Source of the DNA: Sulfuricella denitrificans
GTDB lineage: Bacteria > Pseudomonadota > Gammaproteobacteria > Burkholderiales > Sulfuricellaceae
Assembly (NCBI GenBank): GCA_002632355.1
Contig: NSJJ01000004.1
Span: forward strand, 62,001 to 126,000
Direction: 5' to 3'
Length of the DNA: 64,000 bases
Shown here: positions 29,003 to 40,639 of the stretch, piece by piece
Position numbering within the stretch: position 1 is the stretch's first letter
How the letters are laid out: every line of letters starts with the position of its first letter
Notes under the pieces: model-generated
What the model saw: the letters and a program-made list of their open reading frames with translations, nothing else
Database searches by the model: none
Told to the model about the DNA's origin: nothing
Position numbers and translations under genes: made by a program

Positions 29003-29401
29003 ATGCAGCTTTTACTCATCTTCGGCGTTTCCATCGCTATCGGGTCCGTCATGTTTGCCCTGCAGAACAATGTGCCGGTAACAGTGAACTTTGCCTTCTG
29101 GCGTTTCGATAGTTCTCTTGCAATGGTACTGTTGCTTGCGCTCGGCATGGGCGTGGTCATTGCAGCCATGATCTCCTCTCCGGCAGTCATCAAGGGACAG
29201 TGGACAGCATCCCGTCTGCGCCGTCAGCTTACAGGCCTCGAGAAGGACAAGGCAGCACTTGAGCAGAAAATCGGAAAACTGGAAGCCAAGCTGGCTAGTA
29301 CAAATCCACCCTCCCTTCCAGTTACGGAGGAAGAAAAGCCTTACGTCGGGCTCAAAACCCTGTTAACCGGAGGATCAGGCAACCAATCCGATGAAGCGTA
29401 G
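29003..29401 (+). CDS. LapA/DUF1049-domain membrane protein
   Basis: 132 aa with two membrane segments (about residues 1–22 and 36–60) around the LapA signature FALQNNVPVTVNFAFW. A cytoplasmic coiled coil (about 70–100, LRRQLTGLEKDKAALEQKIG) and an acidic tail follow. LapA/YciS with LapB is known to tune LPS synthesis in E. coli through FtsH. No lapB-type TPR gene follows here; the gene ends at a bidirectional terminator. An AGAGGAG Shine-Dalgarno supports the start. Confidence 0.88.
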   Translation: MQLLLIFGVSIAIGSVMFALQNNVPVTVNFAFWRFDSSLAMVLLLALGMGVVIAAMISSPAVIKGQWTASRLRRQLTGLEKDKAALEQKIGKLEAKLASTNPPSLPVTEEEKPYVGLKTLLTGGSGNQSDEA

Positions 29402-29430
29402 GTATTTGGGCAGGCAGGCCAAATTGCATA

Positions 29431-29462
29431 AAAAAAGCCCTTGGAGAACCAAGGGCTTTTTT
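29431..29462. terminator. Bidirectional terminator between the LapA gene and guaA
   Basis: A 14-bp perfect stem (29431–29444 with 29449–29462) starts with A6 and ends with T6, so it works for both convergent genes. The guaA stop codon abuts it. Confidence 0.88.
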
Positions 29463-31024
29463 TACTCCCACTCTATCGTTCCGGGAGGTTTGCCGCAGAT
29501 ATCATAAACAACGCGGTTAATGCCACGCACTTCGTTAATGATGCGATTGGAAACCTTACCCAGCAGCGTATAGGGCAGCTCCGCCCAATGCGCGGTCATG
29601 AAGTCCTGGGTCTGTACCGCACGCAAGGCTACGACGTAATCGTAGGTACGTCCGTCACCCATCACCCCTACCGCTTTCACGGGTAAAAATACGGCAAAGG
29701 CTTGCGAGGTTTTTTCATACCACCCGGAAGCACGAAGCTCTTCAATGAAGATGGCATCAGCGCGGCGCAGCAGGTCGGCGTATTCTTTCTTCACTTCACC
29801 CAGGATACGCACCCCCAGGCCAGGGCCGGGAAAGGGATGGCGGTACACCATGTCGTGCGGCAGTCCCAGGGCGATGCCCAGTTCGCGCACTTCATCCTTG
29901 AATAGTTCGCGCAGGGGCTCGCAAAGTTTGAGGTGCAGCGTATCCGGCAGTCCGCCGACATTGTGATGCGACTTGATGGTATGCGCTTTCTTGGTTTTTG
30001 AACTGGCGGATTCGATCACGTCCGGGTAGATCGTCCCTTGGGCCAGCCATTTGGCGTTCGGCAGTTTTGCCGATTCGCTCTGGAAGACTTCGACAAACTC
30101 GCGTCCGATGATCTTGCGTTTCTGCTCCGGGTCGGAAACACCCGCCAGGTGCTTCATGAATTCCGCACCGGCATCGACGTGGATGACCTTGACACCAAGA
30201 TTGTCGGCAAAAGTCTTCATCACCTGTTCGGCTTCGTTGAGGCGCAGCAGGCCGTTATCCACAAATACGCAGGTCAGCTGATCTCCGATGGCGCGATGCA
30301 GCAGCGCAGCCACCACCGAGGAATCGACACCGCCGGACAGGCCGAGAATGACCTCGTCCGAACCCACTTCGGAACGAATTTTGCCGATTGCTTCTTCCAC
30401 GTAATCCGGCATGTTCCAGTCATAACCGCAACCGCAGATATCATGCACGAAACGCTCGAAAATCGCCTTGCCCTGCAATGTGTGAGTTACTTCAGGGTGA
30501 AACTGGACGCCGTAGAAATGGCGCGCTTCATCGGCCATGCCGGCAATCGGCGTCGCGGCATTGGAGCAGATCACATTGAAGCCGGCCGGCAGCTCCGTGA
30601 CCTTGTCGCCATGGCTCATCCACACATCGAGCAGGCCGTGGCCTTCCTCGTTCGAGCGGTCCTGAATATCGCGCAGCAGCGTGGAATGACCTTGCGCCCG
30701 TACCTCGGCATAGCCGAATTCACGGTGATGAGCGTTTTCCACTTTGCCACCCAGTTGCGCCGCCATGGTCTGCATGCCGTAGCAAATACCCAGTACCGGG
30801 ACGCCAAGCTGGAAAACCACATCTGGTGCGCGCGGCGTTTCTTCCTCATACACCGAGGATGGGCCACCGGAGAGGATGATGCCCTGCGGCTTGAATTCAC
30901 GAATGAATTCTGCGCTGACATCGCAAGGGTGCAGTTCGCAATAAACGCTGGATTCACGCACGCGGCGGGCAATCAGCTGTGTGTACTGGGAACCGAAATC
31001 GAGAATAAGGATTTTCTGGTGCAT
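29462..31024 (-). CDS. guaA: GMP synthase (glutamine-hydrolysing)
   Basis: 520 aa from ATG 31024 ([18 protein letters not shown]); a further in-frame extension to 31111 has no family likeness. The glutaminase domain carries the nucleophile in [10 protein letters not shown]. The ATP-pyrophosphatase domain has the P-loop [14 protein letters not shown], and the C-terminal dimerisation domain ends [10 protein letters not shown]. It converts XMP to GMP using the product of guaB upstream. Confidence 0.98.
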   Translation of the reverse strand: MHQKILILDFGSQYTQLIARRVRESSVYCELHPCDVSAEFIREFKPQGIILSGGPSSVYEEETPRAPDVVFQLGVPVLGICYGMQTMAAQLGGKVENAHHREFGYAEVRAQGHSTLLRDIQDRSNEEGHGLLDVWMSHGDKVTELPAGFNVICSNAATPIAGMADEARHFYGVQFHPEVTHTLQGKAIFERFVHDICGCGYDWNMPDYVEEAIGKIRSEVGSDEVILGLSGGVDSSVVAALLHRAIGDQLTCVFVDNGLLRLNEAEQVMKTFADNLGVKVIHVDAGAEFMKHLAGVSDPEQKRKIIGREFVEVFQSESAKLPNAKWLAQGTIYPDVIESASSKTKKAHTIKSHHNVGGLPDTLHLKLCEPLRELFKDEVRELGIALGLPHDMVYRHPFPGPGLGVRILGEVKKEYADLLRRADAIFIEELRASGWYEKTSQAFAVFLPVKAVGVMGDGRTYDYVVALRAVQTQDFMTAHWAELPYTLLGKVSNRIINEVRGINRVVYDICGKPPGTIEWE

Positions 31025-31068
31025 TTGAGAGGAAGCCGGTAATGAGAAATGGGGAATGGGTGATGTAA

Positions 31069-31095
31069 GGGTAATGGGATTTTTTCCCATTACCC
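31069..31095 (-). other. Stem-loop in the guaB–guaA gap
   Basis: An 11-bp perfect stem (GGGTAATGGGA, 31069–31079, with 31085–31095) has a 5-base loop. On the transcribed minus strand the loop is A5 and no T-run follows, so it is more likely an mRNA-stability or processing element than a terminator. Confidence 0.7.
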
Positions 31096-31110
31096 AGGTC
31101 TCATGACCCA

Positions 31111-32574
<1,464 letters not shown>

Positions 32575-32684
32575 TTATTTATCCTTATTTACAAAGACGC
32601 CATTATACGGGTTTGACCTGACACGGTAAACTGGCGCACATGCGCTGGATCGGCGGGTTCCTTAGCGGTACCTGACCGTTCGGT

Positions 32685-32713
32685 TTGACGAATTGGCCGC
32701 AAACCTTTATGTT
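32685..32713 (+). promoter_or_regulatory. Candidate sigma-70 promoter for the lipoprotein gene
   Basis: TTGACG, a 17-base spacer and TATGTT, about 107 bp before the lipoprotein start. The position leaves a leader of roughly 100 bases. Confidence 0.5.
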
Positions 32714-32820
32714 ACCCCCTGCGCCGGATGTTTATAAATGTGGCCCATAGAAGCCCGTACCCGCATCCGGCCTGAAAACGGAAACAACATTCACTTATAA
32801 ACCAGAGGAGTCGATATTCC

Positions 32821-33174
32821 ATGCAAAAAACCATGCTCATGTTCGCTGCAACCGGTCTGCTGATATTAAATGGCTGCGCAAGCACCGCACCAGCAAAACC
32901 TGAAGTCGTTCAGGCACCAGCCAAAGTTGAAGCACCCAAGGCACAATTGTCTGAGGAAGCCAAGCAGGCATTGGCCCAGGCTGAAGCCGACATCAAGGCT
33001 GCGCAGGAGAAAAAGGCGCTGTGGACAACCGCCATGGATTCTTTGAAAAAGGCCAGAGAGGCCGCCAAGAAAAACGACAGCGCAGCCGTCATCAAGAATG
33101 CCAAGGAAGCCAGCGATGACGCCAAGCTAGGCATTGCACAAACACGTTACCCTCTGACCACGATCAGCAAGTAG
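32821..33174 (+). CDS. Small helical lipoprotein, SoxK-like
   Basis: 117 aa with a lipoprotein signal and lipobox LNGC (Cys at about residue 19). A Pro/Ala/Lys linker is followed by a long helical hairpin (LAQAEADIKAAQEKKALW ... SLKKAREAAKKNDSAAV). The layout, with a Trp in the helix turn and regularly spaced Ala/Lys, resembles SoxXA-binding protein SoxK of sulfur oxidisers, but no sox genes are near, so the name is not transferred. An AGAGGAG Shine-Dalgarno supports the start. Confidence 0.75.
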   Translation: MQKTMLMFAATGLLILNGCASTAPAKPEVVQAPAKVEAPKAQLSEEAKQALAQAEADIKAAQEKKALWTTAMDSLKKAREAAKKNDSAAVIKNAKEASDDAKLGIAQTRYPLTTISK

Positions 33175-33190
33175 CTCACTGCAATGCCTG

Positions 33191-33220
33191 AAAAAAAGGG
33201 AGCTTTAGCTCCCTTTTTTT
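33191..33220. terminator. Bidirectional terminator between the lipoprotein gene and pgl
   Basis: A near-perfect palindrome, AAAAAAAGGGAGC...GCTCCCTTTTTTT with a TTTA loop, between two convergent genes. Confidence 0.88.
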
Positions 33221-33229
33221 ACATTAGCG

Positions 33230-33919
33230 TCAGTACACGTCGCCAAGCCAGACATCCACTCCATTTGAAGGCACTATGGAAGCAGCGGGAATAATCTCTC
33301 CACTGCGCCACTTCCGCACGGCCTCTGCCTTGTCTTTCCCGGTTACCAGAAACCACACTTTAGCGGCACGACTGAGGCGTGAGGCACTGAGTGAAACACG
33401 ACCTGACGGCGGTTTGGGGGCATCAAGAATGGCAAGAGCCGCGGACTGAGTTTTATCACCACCCCACTCCCGTCCCGGGAACAGGCTGGCCGTATGCCCA
33501 TCCTGCCCCAAACCCAGTAGTACCAGATCGAAATCACCCGCGTCATCAAGTGCTCCAGAATACCGGGACGCAGCCACATCCGCACCCAGATGAGCCGGAA
33601 TCCGGTGAATCTGAGTATCGGGGATTGCCACATGATCCAGCCAGGTCTGAGCCGCCATCACACTGTTGCGGTCGGGGTGATCCGGGGGCAAACAACGCTC
33701 ATCTCCAAAATATACATGCCAGACACTCCATTCTGCCTGGATGTGGCGTAAATGCCGATAAACTGCCTGAGGCGTGTTCCCGCCCGCCAGAACAATACGG
33801 AAAGCCCCTCGCCTGGAAACAGCCTCGGCAGCAACACGCGCTATTCCTTCCGCTGCACGAAGGTAAAGCAAGGCGACATCAGGATATTCATGCCATACGC
33901 AGATCTGGGGAAATGTCAC
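33230..33919 (-). CDS. pgl: 6-phosphogluconolactonase
   Basis: 229 aa of the DevB/SOL family. It hydrolyses 6-phosphogluconolactone in the oxidative pentose phosphate pathway. Signature pieces are IVLAGGNTPQAVYRHL, WHVYFGDERCLPPDHPDRN and DLVLLGLGQDGHTASLFPG, the last two holding active-site residues. The start is GTG. No zwf or edd is nearby. Confidence 0.93.
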   Translation of the reverse strand: MTFPQICVWHEYPDVALLYLRAAEGIARVAAEAVSRRGAFRIVLAGGNTPQAVYRHLRHIQAEWSVWHVYFGDERCLPPDHPDRNSVMAAQTWLDHVAIPDTQIHRIPAHLGADVAASRYSGALDDAGDFDLVLLGLGQDGHTASLFPGREWGGDKTQSAALAILDAPKPPSGRVSLSASRLSRAAKVWFLVTGKDKAEAVRKWRSGEIIPAASIVPSNGVDVWLGDVY

Positions 33920-34053
33920 GAAAGGCCCCCTTTATCAGAATTTCGAATGAAACCGAAGCCGAACCATTGGGTCAGGGCACAAGGAAAACTTCATACAAGG
34001 ACAACAAGGAATATTGAGCGGACGCATACTGCACCAGTCCGGACGGACGGCGG

Positions 34054-34344
34054 CTAAATCGGGCCCAGACGTTCCCGCAACTTCTGCACCATGCGCCAGG
34101 CAAACCACCCGCGCTTCAGCCAGCCGAAAGCCTTGCGCGGCCTAAGCGCCACCAGCAACCCCACCCCTCCGGCCACCAGTGCCGGGTGCTGCCGCAGATA
34201 GCGAACACCCATGATGCCCTTGTCGGCCACAGCACATCCGGCCTTCAAAGGAGAAAGATGGCGAGAAAAATCCGAACGCTGCGTGGCAGCTAGGGCAACC
34301 AAGCGTTCACGACGTTCGGCAAGCTCGATCAGACGTTTGCTCAC
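34054..34344 (-). CDS. YqjK-like protein
   Basis: 96 aa, basic, with an N-terminal RLIELAERRERLVALAA helix and one hydrophobic segment near residues 50–65 (HPALVAGGVGLLVAL). This matches the YqjK family, whose function is unknown. It is the last of three overlapping genes: its ATG shares ATGA with the stop of the holin-family gene. Confidence 0.78.
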   Translation of the reverse strand: MSKRLIELAERRERLVALAATQRSDFSRHLSPLKAGCAVADKGIMGVRYLRQHPALVAGGVGLLVALRPRKAFGWLKRGWFAWRMVQKLRERLGPI

Positions 34345-34736
34345 TGACGCAACTGTTCCTGATCTTTGGACAGTTCGGCGAGACTGGCGGAAAACAGTTT
34401 CGGGCCTTCGCGGCCTTGCCTGAGAGCCATGGACAAGGCAGCAATTCCAACACCCAGAAACAACAGTGTAAGCATAGCCAGGACCAGAAGGCGATGGCTA
34501 TCCCAAAAAGCGACAGTCAGCAGCACAGCAGCAAAAACGATCCCCAGGCCAATAAAAAAGAGCGCCGCCAAACCCAGCCAGAGCAGGGAGAGAAAGCGCT
34601 CCTTTTCTTCCGCTACCTCGGTAGAAAGAAGTTCCAGGCGCGTGCGGACAACAGCCACGCCACTCGCGGCAAGGCCTTTGACCGAATCAAAAAGGCCGGG
34701 CCTGCCGCCATGGTCGGGTGAGGGGCCGACAGACAT
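34341..34736 (-). CDS. YqjE / phage holin superfamily membrane protein
   Basis: 131 aa from ATG 34736 (a TTG just before is an alternative). A cytoplasmic helix with EEKERFLSLLWLGLAALFF leads into two membrane segments (about 45–68 and 75–98). This is the Phage_holin_3_6/YqjE pattern found in stress-linked YqjD–YqjE–YqjK operons; it is not a lysis gene. Confidence 0.8.
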   Translation of the reverse strand: MSVGPSPDHGGRPGLFDSVKGLAASGVAVVRTRLELLSTEVAEEKERFLSLLWLGLAALFFIGLGIVFAAVLLTVAFWDSHRLLVLAMLTLLFLGVGIAALSMALRQGREGPKLFSASLAELSKDQEQLRQ

Positions 34737-34740
34737 CAAA

Positions 34741-35073
34741 TCAGCGGCGACCCACCAGCAGGCCGATAATAAACCCTGCGCCTGCGGCGATGCCTACGGC
34801 TCTCCATGGATTGGCGCGGACGTAATCATCGGTCGCCTTGGCTGCTGCCTTGGTGCGCTCGACAAGCGCAGCTTCAGCACGCGCCAGCCGGATTTTTGCG
34901 TTACGCAGATTTTCTTCCGCCTTGACGCGAATTTCCGCAAACTTCTCACCTGCCTGATTTGCCGTTGCACGCAACAACTCTTCAGTATCAGCGATCACGA
35001 CCTTCAGATCAGCTACCAGTTTTTCACGTGTCACAACATCCATCATTTCGTTATCTTCGATTTCGGTATACAT
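34741..35073 (-). CDS. DUF883 (YqjD/ElaB-type) membrane-anchored protein
   Basis: 110 aa: an amphipathic N-terminal helix (KLVADLKVVIADTEELLRAT), a long Ala/Lys/Arg helix, then the C-terminal anchor with NPWRAVGIAAGAGFIIGLLV and a GRR end. This is the DUF883 signature. E. coli relatives bind ribosomes and the inner membrane in stationary phase. It heads the three-gene operon. Confidence 0.88.
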   Translation of the reverse strand: MYTEIEDNEMMDVVTREKLVADLKVVIADTEELLRATANQAGEKFAEIRVKAEENLRNAKIRLARAEAALVERTKAAAKATDDYVRANPWRAVGIAAGAGFIIGLLVGRR

Positions 35074-35152
35074 GTGCTGTCTCCACTTTGTTTATGAATC
35101 CATGCCATTAGGTTACCCGTTTGGTGGCGCCGAATCAACCGCCATTAAAGGC

Positions 35153-36037
35153 CTAACGACCAGTCGCCTTTTTGGCGGATTGCCTGAAAGGTGTCTTCTT
35201 TGTAATCCGCGGGGTACGAGGGGGCTGTGAGCGTGATTTGCGCTCCGCATCCGGCTTGCCAGCCGGGGCCACCTTGCGCCCTTCAGACTGCCTTGGTTCA
35301 GGCAAAGCAATGCCAGCCCAGCGCAGCACTTCAGCCACCTGCGCGGGTTCCAGCTCGAGCCAGCGGCCTCGCTTGACCCGCGGAGGCAAACTCAGGATAC
35401 CAAAGCGAACACGCATCAGACGACTTACGGTCAACCCCATCATCTCGAACATACGGCGCACTTCCCTGTTCCTGCCTTCCTTGAGCACGCCGCGATACCA
35501 GTGATTGCTTCCTTCCCCGCCTTCGTCAACCAGGCTCTCGAAGCTGGCCGGGCCGTCTTCCATCTGAATACCCTGACGCAGTTGTTGCAACTGGTCCTGC
35601 GTCAGCTCACCGCGTGCGCGCACGGCATATTCCCGCTCCACCTCGAAACGTGGATGCATCAGATGATTCGCCAGTTCACCGGAAGTGGTAAAAATCAGCA
35701 GGCCGCTGGTATTGAAATCCAGCCTGCCCACCGCAATCCATTTGCCGCCACGGATCTGCGGCAAGACATCGAATACGCTCTCGCGCTTTTCCGGGTCATC
35801 GCGGCTGACAATTTCACCTTCGGGTTTGTGGTAAAGAAGGACGCGCGGCAGCTTTGATGCCATACGGAAGCGAATTACGCGGCCATTTACCTTGACCAGA
35901 TCGTCTTCTTCCACCTGAGCACCGACTTCTGCGACCTGGCCGTTAACCATCACTTTCCCGCTGCGAATCAGCTCTTCCATTTCGCGGCGCGACCCCAAGC
36001 CCTCTTGAGCCAGCATTTTATGTAATCGTTCAGACAT
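35153..36037 (-). CDS. rluB: 23S rRNA pseudouridine synthase (RluB type)
   Basis: 294 aa from ATG 36037. An S4 RNA-binding domain (about 4–60, [20 protein letters not shown]) precedes a RsuA-family catalytic domain with the active Asp in [17 protein letters not shown]-terminal Lys/Arg tail is characteristic of RluB over RsuA. RluB modifies U2605 of 23S rRNA (E. coli numbering). It overlaps scpB by 8 bp; scpA–scpB–rluB is a classic row. Confidence 0.92.
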   Translation of the reverse strand: MSERLHKMLAQEGLGSRREMEELIRSGKVMVNGQVAEVGAQVEEDDLVKVNGRVIRFRMASKLPRVLLYHKPEGEIVSRDDPEKRESVFDVLPQIRGGKWIAVGRLDFNTSGLLIFTTSGELANHLMHPRFEVEREYAVRARGELTQDQLQQLRQGIQMEDGPASFESLVDEGGEGSNHWYRGVLKEGRNREVRRMFEMMGLTVSRLMRVRFGILSLPPRVKRGRWLELEPAQVAEVLRWAGIALPEPRQSEGRKVAPAGKPDAERKSRSQPPRTPRITKKTPFRQSAKKATGR

Positions 36038-36584
36038 TTTCTTCAATTCCGGCAGCGTTATTCAAAGCAGCCAATTCTTCCAGTGGAGGCAATTCGTCCA
36101 GCGAACGCAGGTTGAGGTCATCCAGAAACTTCCGCGTGGTTGCGTACAGCACAGGACGACCCGGCACGTCGCGATGCCCGACGCCATCGATCCAGCCGCG
36201 TTCTTCAAGTGTTTTAACCACGTAGGTGGAAACCGCCACACCACGTATTTCTTCAATATCGCCACGCGTTACCGGTTGCCGGTAAGCAATGATCGCTAGG
36301 GTTTCCATCACGGCACGTGAATAACGCGGTGGTTTTTCGGGGTTGAGCCGATCCAGGTACTTCTGAAATTCAGGGCGCGTCTGGAAACGCCACCCCCCCG
36401 CCACGCCGGTCAGTTCCACGCCCCGACCCGTCCAGTCGCCGCGCAATTCCTCAAGCAATTTACGCAATGTCTCCGACCCCAGATCCTCATCAAAAAGCCT
36501 GCTCAGCTGACTCAAGGATAAAGGCTCCTGACTGGAAATCAGTGCTGTTTCCAATATGGTTTTGATTTTATGCAGGGGTTTCAT
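36030..36584 (-). CDS. scpB: Segregation and condensation protein B
   Basis: 184 aa with two winged-helix domains. Recognisable text is [20 protein letters not shown] and [19 protein letters not shown]. ScpB dimers bind the ScpA kleisin of the SMC condensin. It lies 18 bp after scpA. Confidence 0.94.
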   Translation of the reverse strand: MKPLHKIKTILETALISSQEPLSLSQLSRLFDEDLGSETLRKLLEELRGDWTGRGVELTGVAGGWRFQTRPEFQKYLDRLNPEKPPRYSRAVMETLAIIAYRQPVTRGDIEEIRGVAVSTYVVKTLEERGWIDGVGHRDVPGRPVLYATTRKFLDDLNLRSLDELPPLEELAALNNAAGIEENV

Positions 36585-36602
36585 TTTCAGGAAATTTCAG
36601 TA

Positions 36603-37400
36603 TCAATCGCCCGTTTCGGCCAGCTTAACATAGATCACTGCAAAAGCTTCCGCCTGGCTGATTTCCACCAGCGACTCCCTTGCCAGTTCGAGCAGAGCAA
36701 GAAAAGTCACCACCACTTCGGGCAATCCCCTGCCGGTTTCAAACAGCAACTCGAACTCAACAAAACCGCAACCCTGCAATCGACGCAATATCAGACTCAT
36801 ATGTTCGCGCACCGACAATTCTTCACGTGTCACTCGATGGTGACGATGCACCCTGGCGCGAGCCACCACGCTCATCCATGCCTGACGAAGATCATCCGGA
36901 TTAACGTCTGGCAGGCGCTTCTCGACGTCCTGCTCCAGCCACACCTGTACCAGCGCAAAATCCCGCCCTGCCAGGGGAAGCGCGTCCAGTTGCTGTGCCG
37001 CCTGTTTCATGCGCTCGTATTCGAGCAACCGCCTGACCAGTTCGGCGCGCGGGTCCGGCTCCTCGTCAGGATCCTCCACAGGTCGCGGCAATAGCATGCG
37101 CGACTTGATTTCAATCAGCAGCGCGGCCATAAGCAAATAATCCGCAGCAAGCTCGAGATGCTTTTCGCGCATCGCATCCACATACAGCATGTACTGCCGG
37201 GTCATTTCCGACATCGGGATGTTGAGCACATCGAGATTCTGTCGCCGGATCAGGTAAAGCAGAAGGTCGAGTGGGCCCTCGAAGGTCTCGAGGAAAATCT
37301 CCAGCGCATCGGGCGGAATATATAGATCCAGCGGCATCTCGATGAGCGCCTCGCCATGCACCATGGCGACAGAATGTTTTACTATCGCAGCATCACTCAT
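36603..37400 (-). CDS. scpA: Segregation and condensation protein A (kleisin)
   Basis: 265 aa from ATG 37400; a GTG at 37424 is an alternative. The kleisin N-terminus (FLETFEGPLDLLLYLIRRQN) and the DYLLMAALLIEIKSRMLLP helix are typical. The C-terminal winged helix binds SMC. It heads the scpA–scpB–rluB operon and is divergent from prfB. Confidence 0.94.
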   Translation of the reverse strand: MSDAAIVKHSVAMVHGEALIEMPLDLYIPPDALEIFLETFEGPLDLLLYLIRRQNLDVLNIPMSEMTRQYMLYVDAMREKHLELAADYLLMAALLIEIKSRMLLPRPVEDPDEEPDPRAELVRRLLEYERMKQAAQQLDALPLAGRDFALVQVWLEQDVEKRLPDVNPDDLRQAWMSVVARARVHRHHRVTREELSVREHMSLILRRLQGCGFVEFELLFETGRGLPEVVVTFLALLELARESLVEISQAEAFAVIYVKLAETGD

Positions 37401-37484
37401 CAGCCGTATACCATTTCTAGTCACACATCGCCAATTATGCCGTATTTTTTACCCCTACCGCCGCGCTGCGGTGTCTTTACCTTC

Positions 37485-37493
37485 TGGTATAAT
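37485..37493 (+). promoter_or_regulatory. Extended -10 promoter for prfB
   Basis: TGG directly followed by TATAAT, with no convincing -35 box. The predicted start falls near 37500, giving a short leader before the prfB start. Confidence 0.55.
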
Positions 37494-37525
37494 TTCACCA
37501 TCTGAAAATGCACAAAGAATTACAA

Positions 37526-38630
37526 ATGGAAGCAGAACAACTCAATGCCATCGAAAACCATCTGACCGACCTGATGAAGCGCGGCAAGGACCTTCGGGGG
37601 TATCTTTGACTACGATGTCAAACAGGAACGCCTGACCGAGGTCGTCCAGCTTCTGGAAGACCCGGCCATCTGGAACGATGCAAAAAAGGCACAAGACCTG
37701 GGCAAGGAACGGCGCGAGCTGGAAAACGTGGTTGACACCCTGACCCGCCTCGACCAATCGCTGCGTGATTCGATCGAACTGTTCGACATGGCGCGCGAGG
37801 AAAGTGACGATGATTCCCTTGTTAGCATTGAAAACGATGCCGGTGAGCTGGAAAAAATCGTGTCCGGCATGGAATTCCGCCGTATGTTTTCACATCCGAT
37901 GGACCCCAATAACTGCTTCCTCGACATTCAGGCCGGCTCAGGCGGCACCGAAGCCCAGGACTGGGCTTCCATGCTGCTGCGCATGTATGTGCGCTACTGC
38001 GAACGCAAGGGCTTCAAAATCGAAGTGCTGGAAGAATCCGAGGGCGAGGTCGCCGGCATCAAGAGCGTCTCGCTCAAGATCAGCGGCGAATACGCCTTCG
38101 GCTACCTGCGCTCGGAATCGGGCGTGCACCGCCTGGTGCGCAAATCGCCTTTTGATTCCGGCAACCGCCGCCATACTTCTTTCTCCAGCGTATTCGTCTA
38201 TCCCGAGGTGGATGAATCGATCGAGGTTGAAATCAACCCGGCCGATCTCCGGGTCGATACCTACCGCGCTTCTGGCGCGGGCGGTCAGCACATCAACAAG
38301 ACCGATTCGGCGATCCGCATCACCCACCTGCCCACCAATATCGTGGTGCAGTGCCAGAATGACCGCTCGCAGCACCGCAACCGCGCCGAAGCCATGGCCA
38401 TGCTTAAATCGCGTTTGTATGAAATGGAGCTGCGCAAGCGCAATGAGGAAAAACAGGCCATGGAAGATTCCAAGACCGACATCGGCTGGGGTCACCAGAT
38501 CCGCTCCTATGTGCTGGATCAGTCGCGCATCAAGGATCTTCGCACCAACTATGAAGTCGGCAACACCCAGGCAGTGCTCGACGGCGAACTCGACGATTTC
38601 ATCGAAGCCAGCTTGAAACAGGGGGTGTAA
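37526..38630 (+). CDS. prfB: Peptide chain release factor 2, made by programmed +1 frameshift
   Basis: Translation runs from ATG 37526 to CTT 37604–37606, where an in-frame TGA follows; skipping T37607 continues in GAC TAC to 38630. The joined product is about 367 aa, the normal RF2 length. RF2 reads UGA/UAA: the SPF tripeptide is in [12 protein letters not shown] and the catalytic GGQ is in [17 protein letters not shown]. An in-frame ATG at 37508 is an alternative start with no better ribosome site. RF2 shortage favours the frameshift, so it controls its own level. Confidence 0.97.
37594..37610 (+). promoter_or_regulatory. prfB programmed frameshift signal
   Basis: TCGGGGGTATCTTTGAC: a Shine-Dalgarno-like G5, a 3-base spacer, the slippery CTT and the stop TGA followed by C. 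It is identical to the canonical bacterial prfB site from GGGGG onward. Confidence 0.97.
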
Positions 38631-38705
38631 TTCGCGCCACCAGATAACACTCGATGCCTTTTAATTCTGAATTAGTTCTTTGGGAACCACCTGCAGGAGG
38701 AAAAA

Positions 38706-39059
38706 ATGGCACTCAAACATGAGATTGAGCAGGCGATCGCGGATCATGCTGCATGGAAAAAGCATTTCCGTGACTTCATTAACGGCAGAATTGAACTTGA
38801 TCCCGAAACGGTTGGAAAAGACAATCTGTGCCATTTTGGACAATGGCTGCAGAAAGAAGGAGAAAGAATGCTGTTGCCCAAAGAAACCCACGCCGAGATA
38901 TCCAGCCTCCACAGCGAATTTCACCGCGTTGCCAGTATGGTTGTCGCGAAGAAAATAAAGGGCGATCTCCAGGGGGTGCAGCAGGACCTGGCATCGAATG
39001 GCGCATTCGGCCTGGCTAGCGACGCTTTAATGCAGCGCATGCTCAGGATCAAAGCCTAG
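38706..39059 (+). CDS. Stand-alone chemoreceptor zinc-binding (CZB) domain protein
   Basis: 117 aa consisting only of a CZB four-helix bundle: an N-terminal His (DHAAWKKHF), the Cys motif CHFGQWLQ and later His residues in HSEFHRVA form the 3His/1Cys zinc site. CZB domains usually regulate chemoreceptors or diguanylate cyclases by zinc or by Cys oxidation (HOCl); here there is no output domain. A strong CAGGAGG Shine-Dalgarno precedes the ATG. It lies between prfB and lysS. Confidence 0.9.
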   Translation: MALKHEIEQAIADHAAWKKHFRDFINGRIELDPETVGKDNLCHFGQWLQKEGERMLLPKETHAEISSLHSEFHRVASMVVAKKIKGDLQGVQQDLASNGAFGLASDALMQRMLRIKA

Positions 39060-39093
39060 CCCGTTTAAATCCAAATAACCCAAGATTGACACC

Positions 39094-40599
<1,506 letters not shown>

Positions 40600-40639
40600 G
40601 CAGGCTGGCTGTGAACAGCCAGACGATGAGACCACTTGG

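Noticed and set aside
30038-31042. 334-codon plus-strand frame opposite guaA
   Set aside because: Shadow of guaA; no ribosome site and no recognisable protein features.
34341-34736. Phage-holin-type protein as evidence of a prophage
   Set aside because: The holin-superfamily name is structural; the flanking DUF883 and YqjK genes identify the chromosomal YqjD-E-K-type operon, and no phage genes are near.
40605-40622. 8-bp inverted repeat between lysS and copA considered as a terminator or metal-regulator operator
   Set aside because: The 2-base gap and missing T run argue against a terminator, and the sequence does not look like a CueR/CsoR operator.
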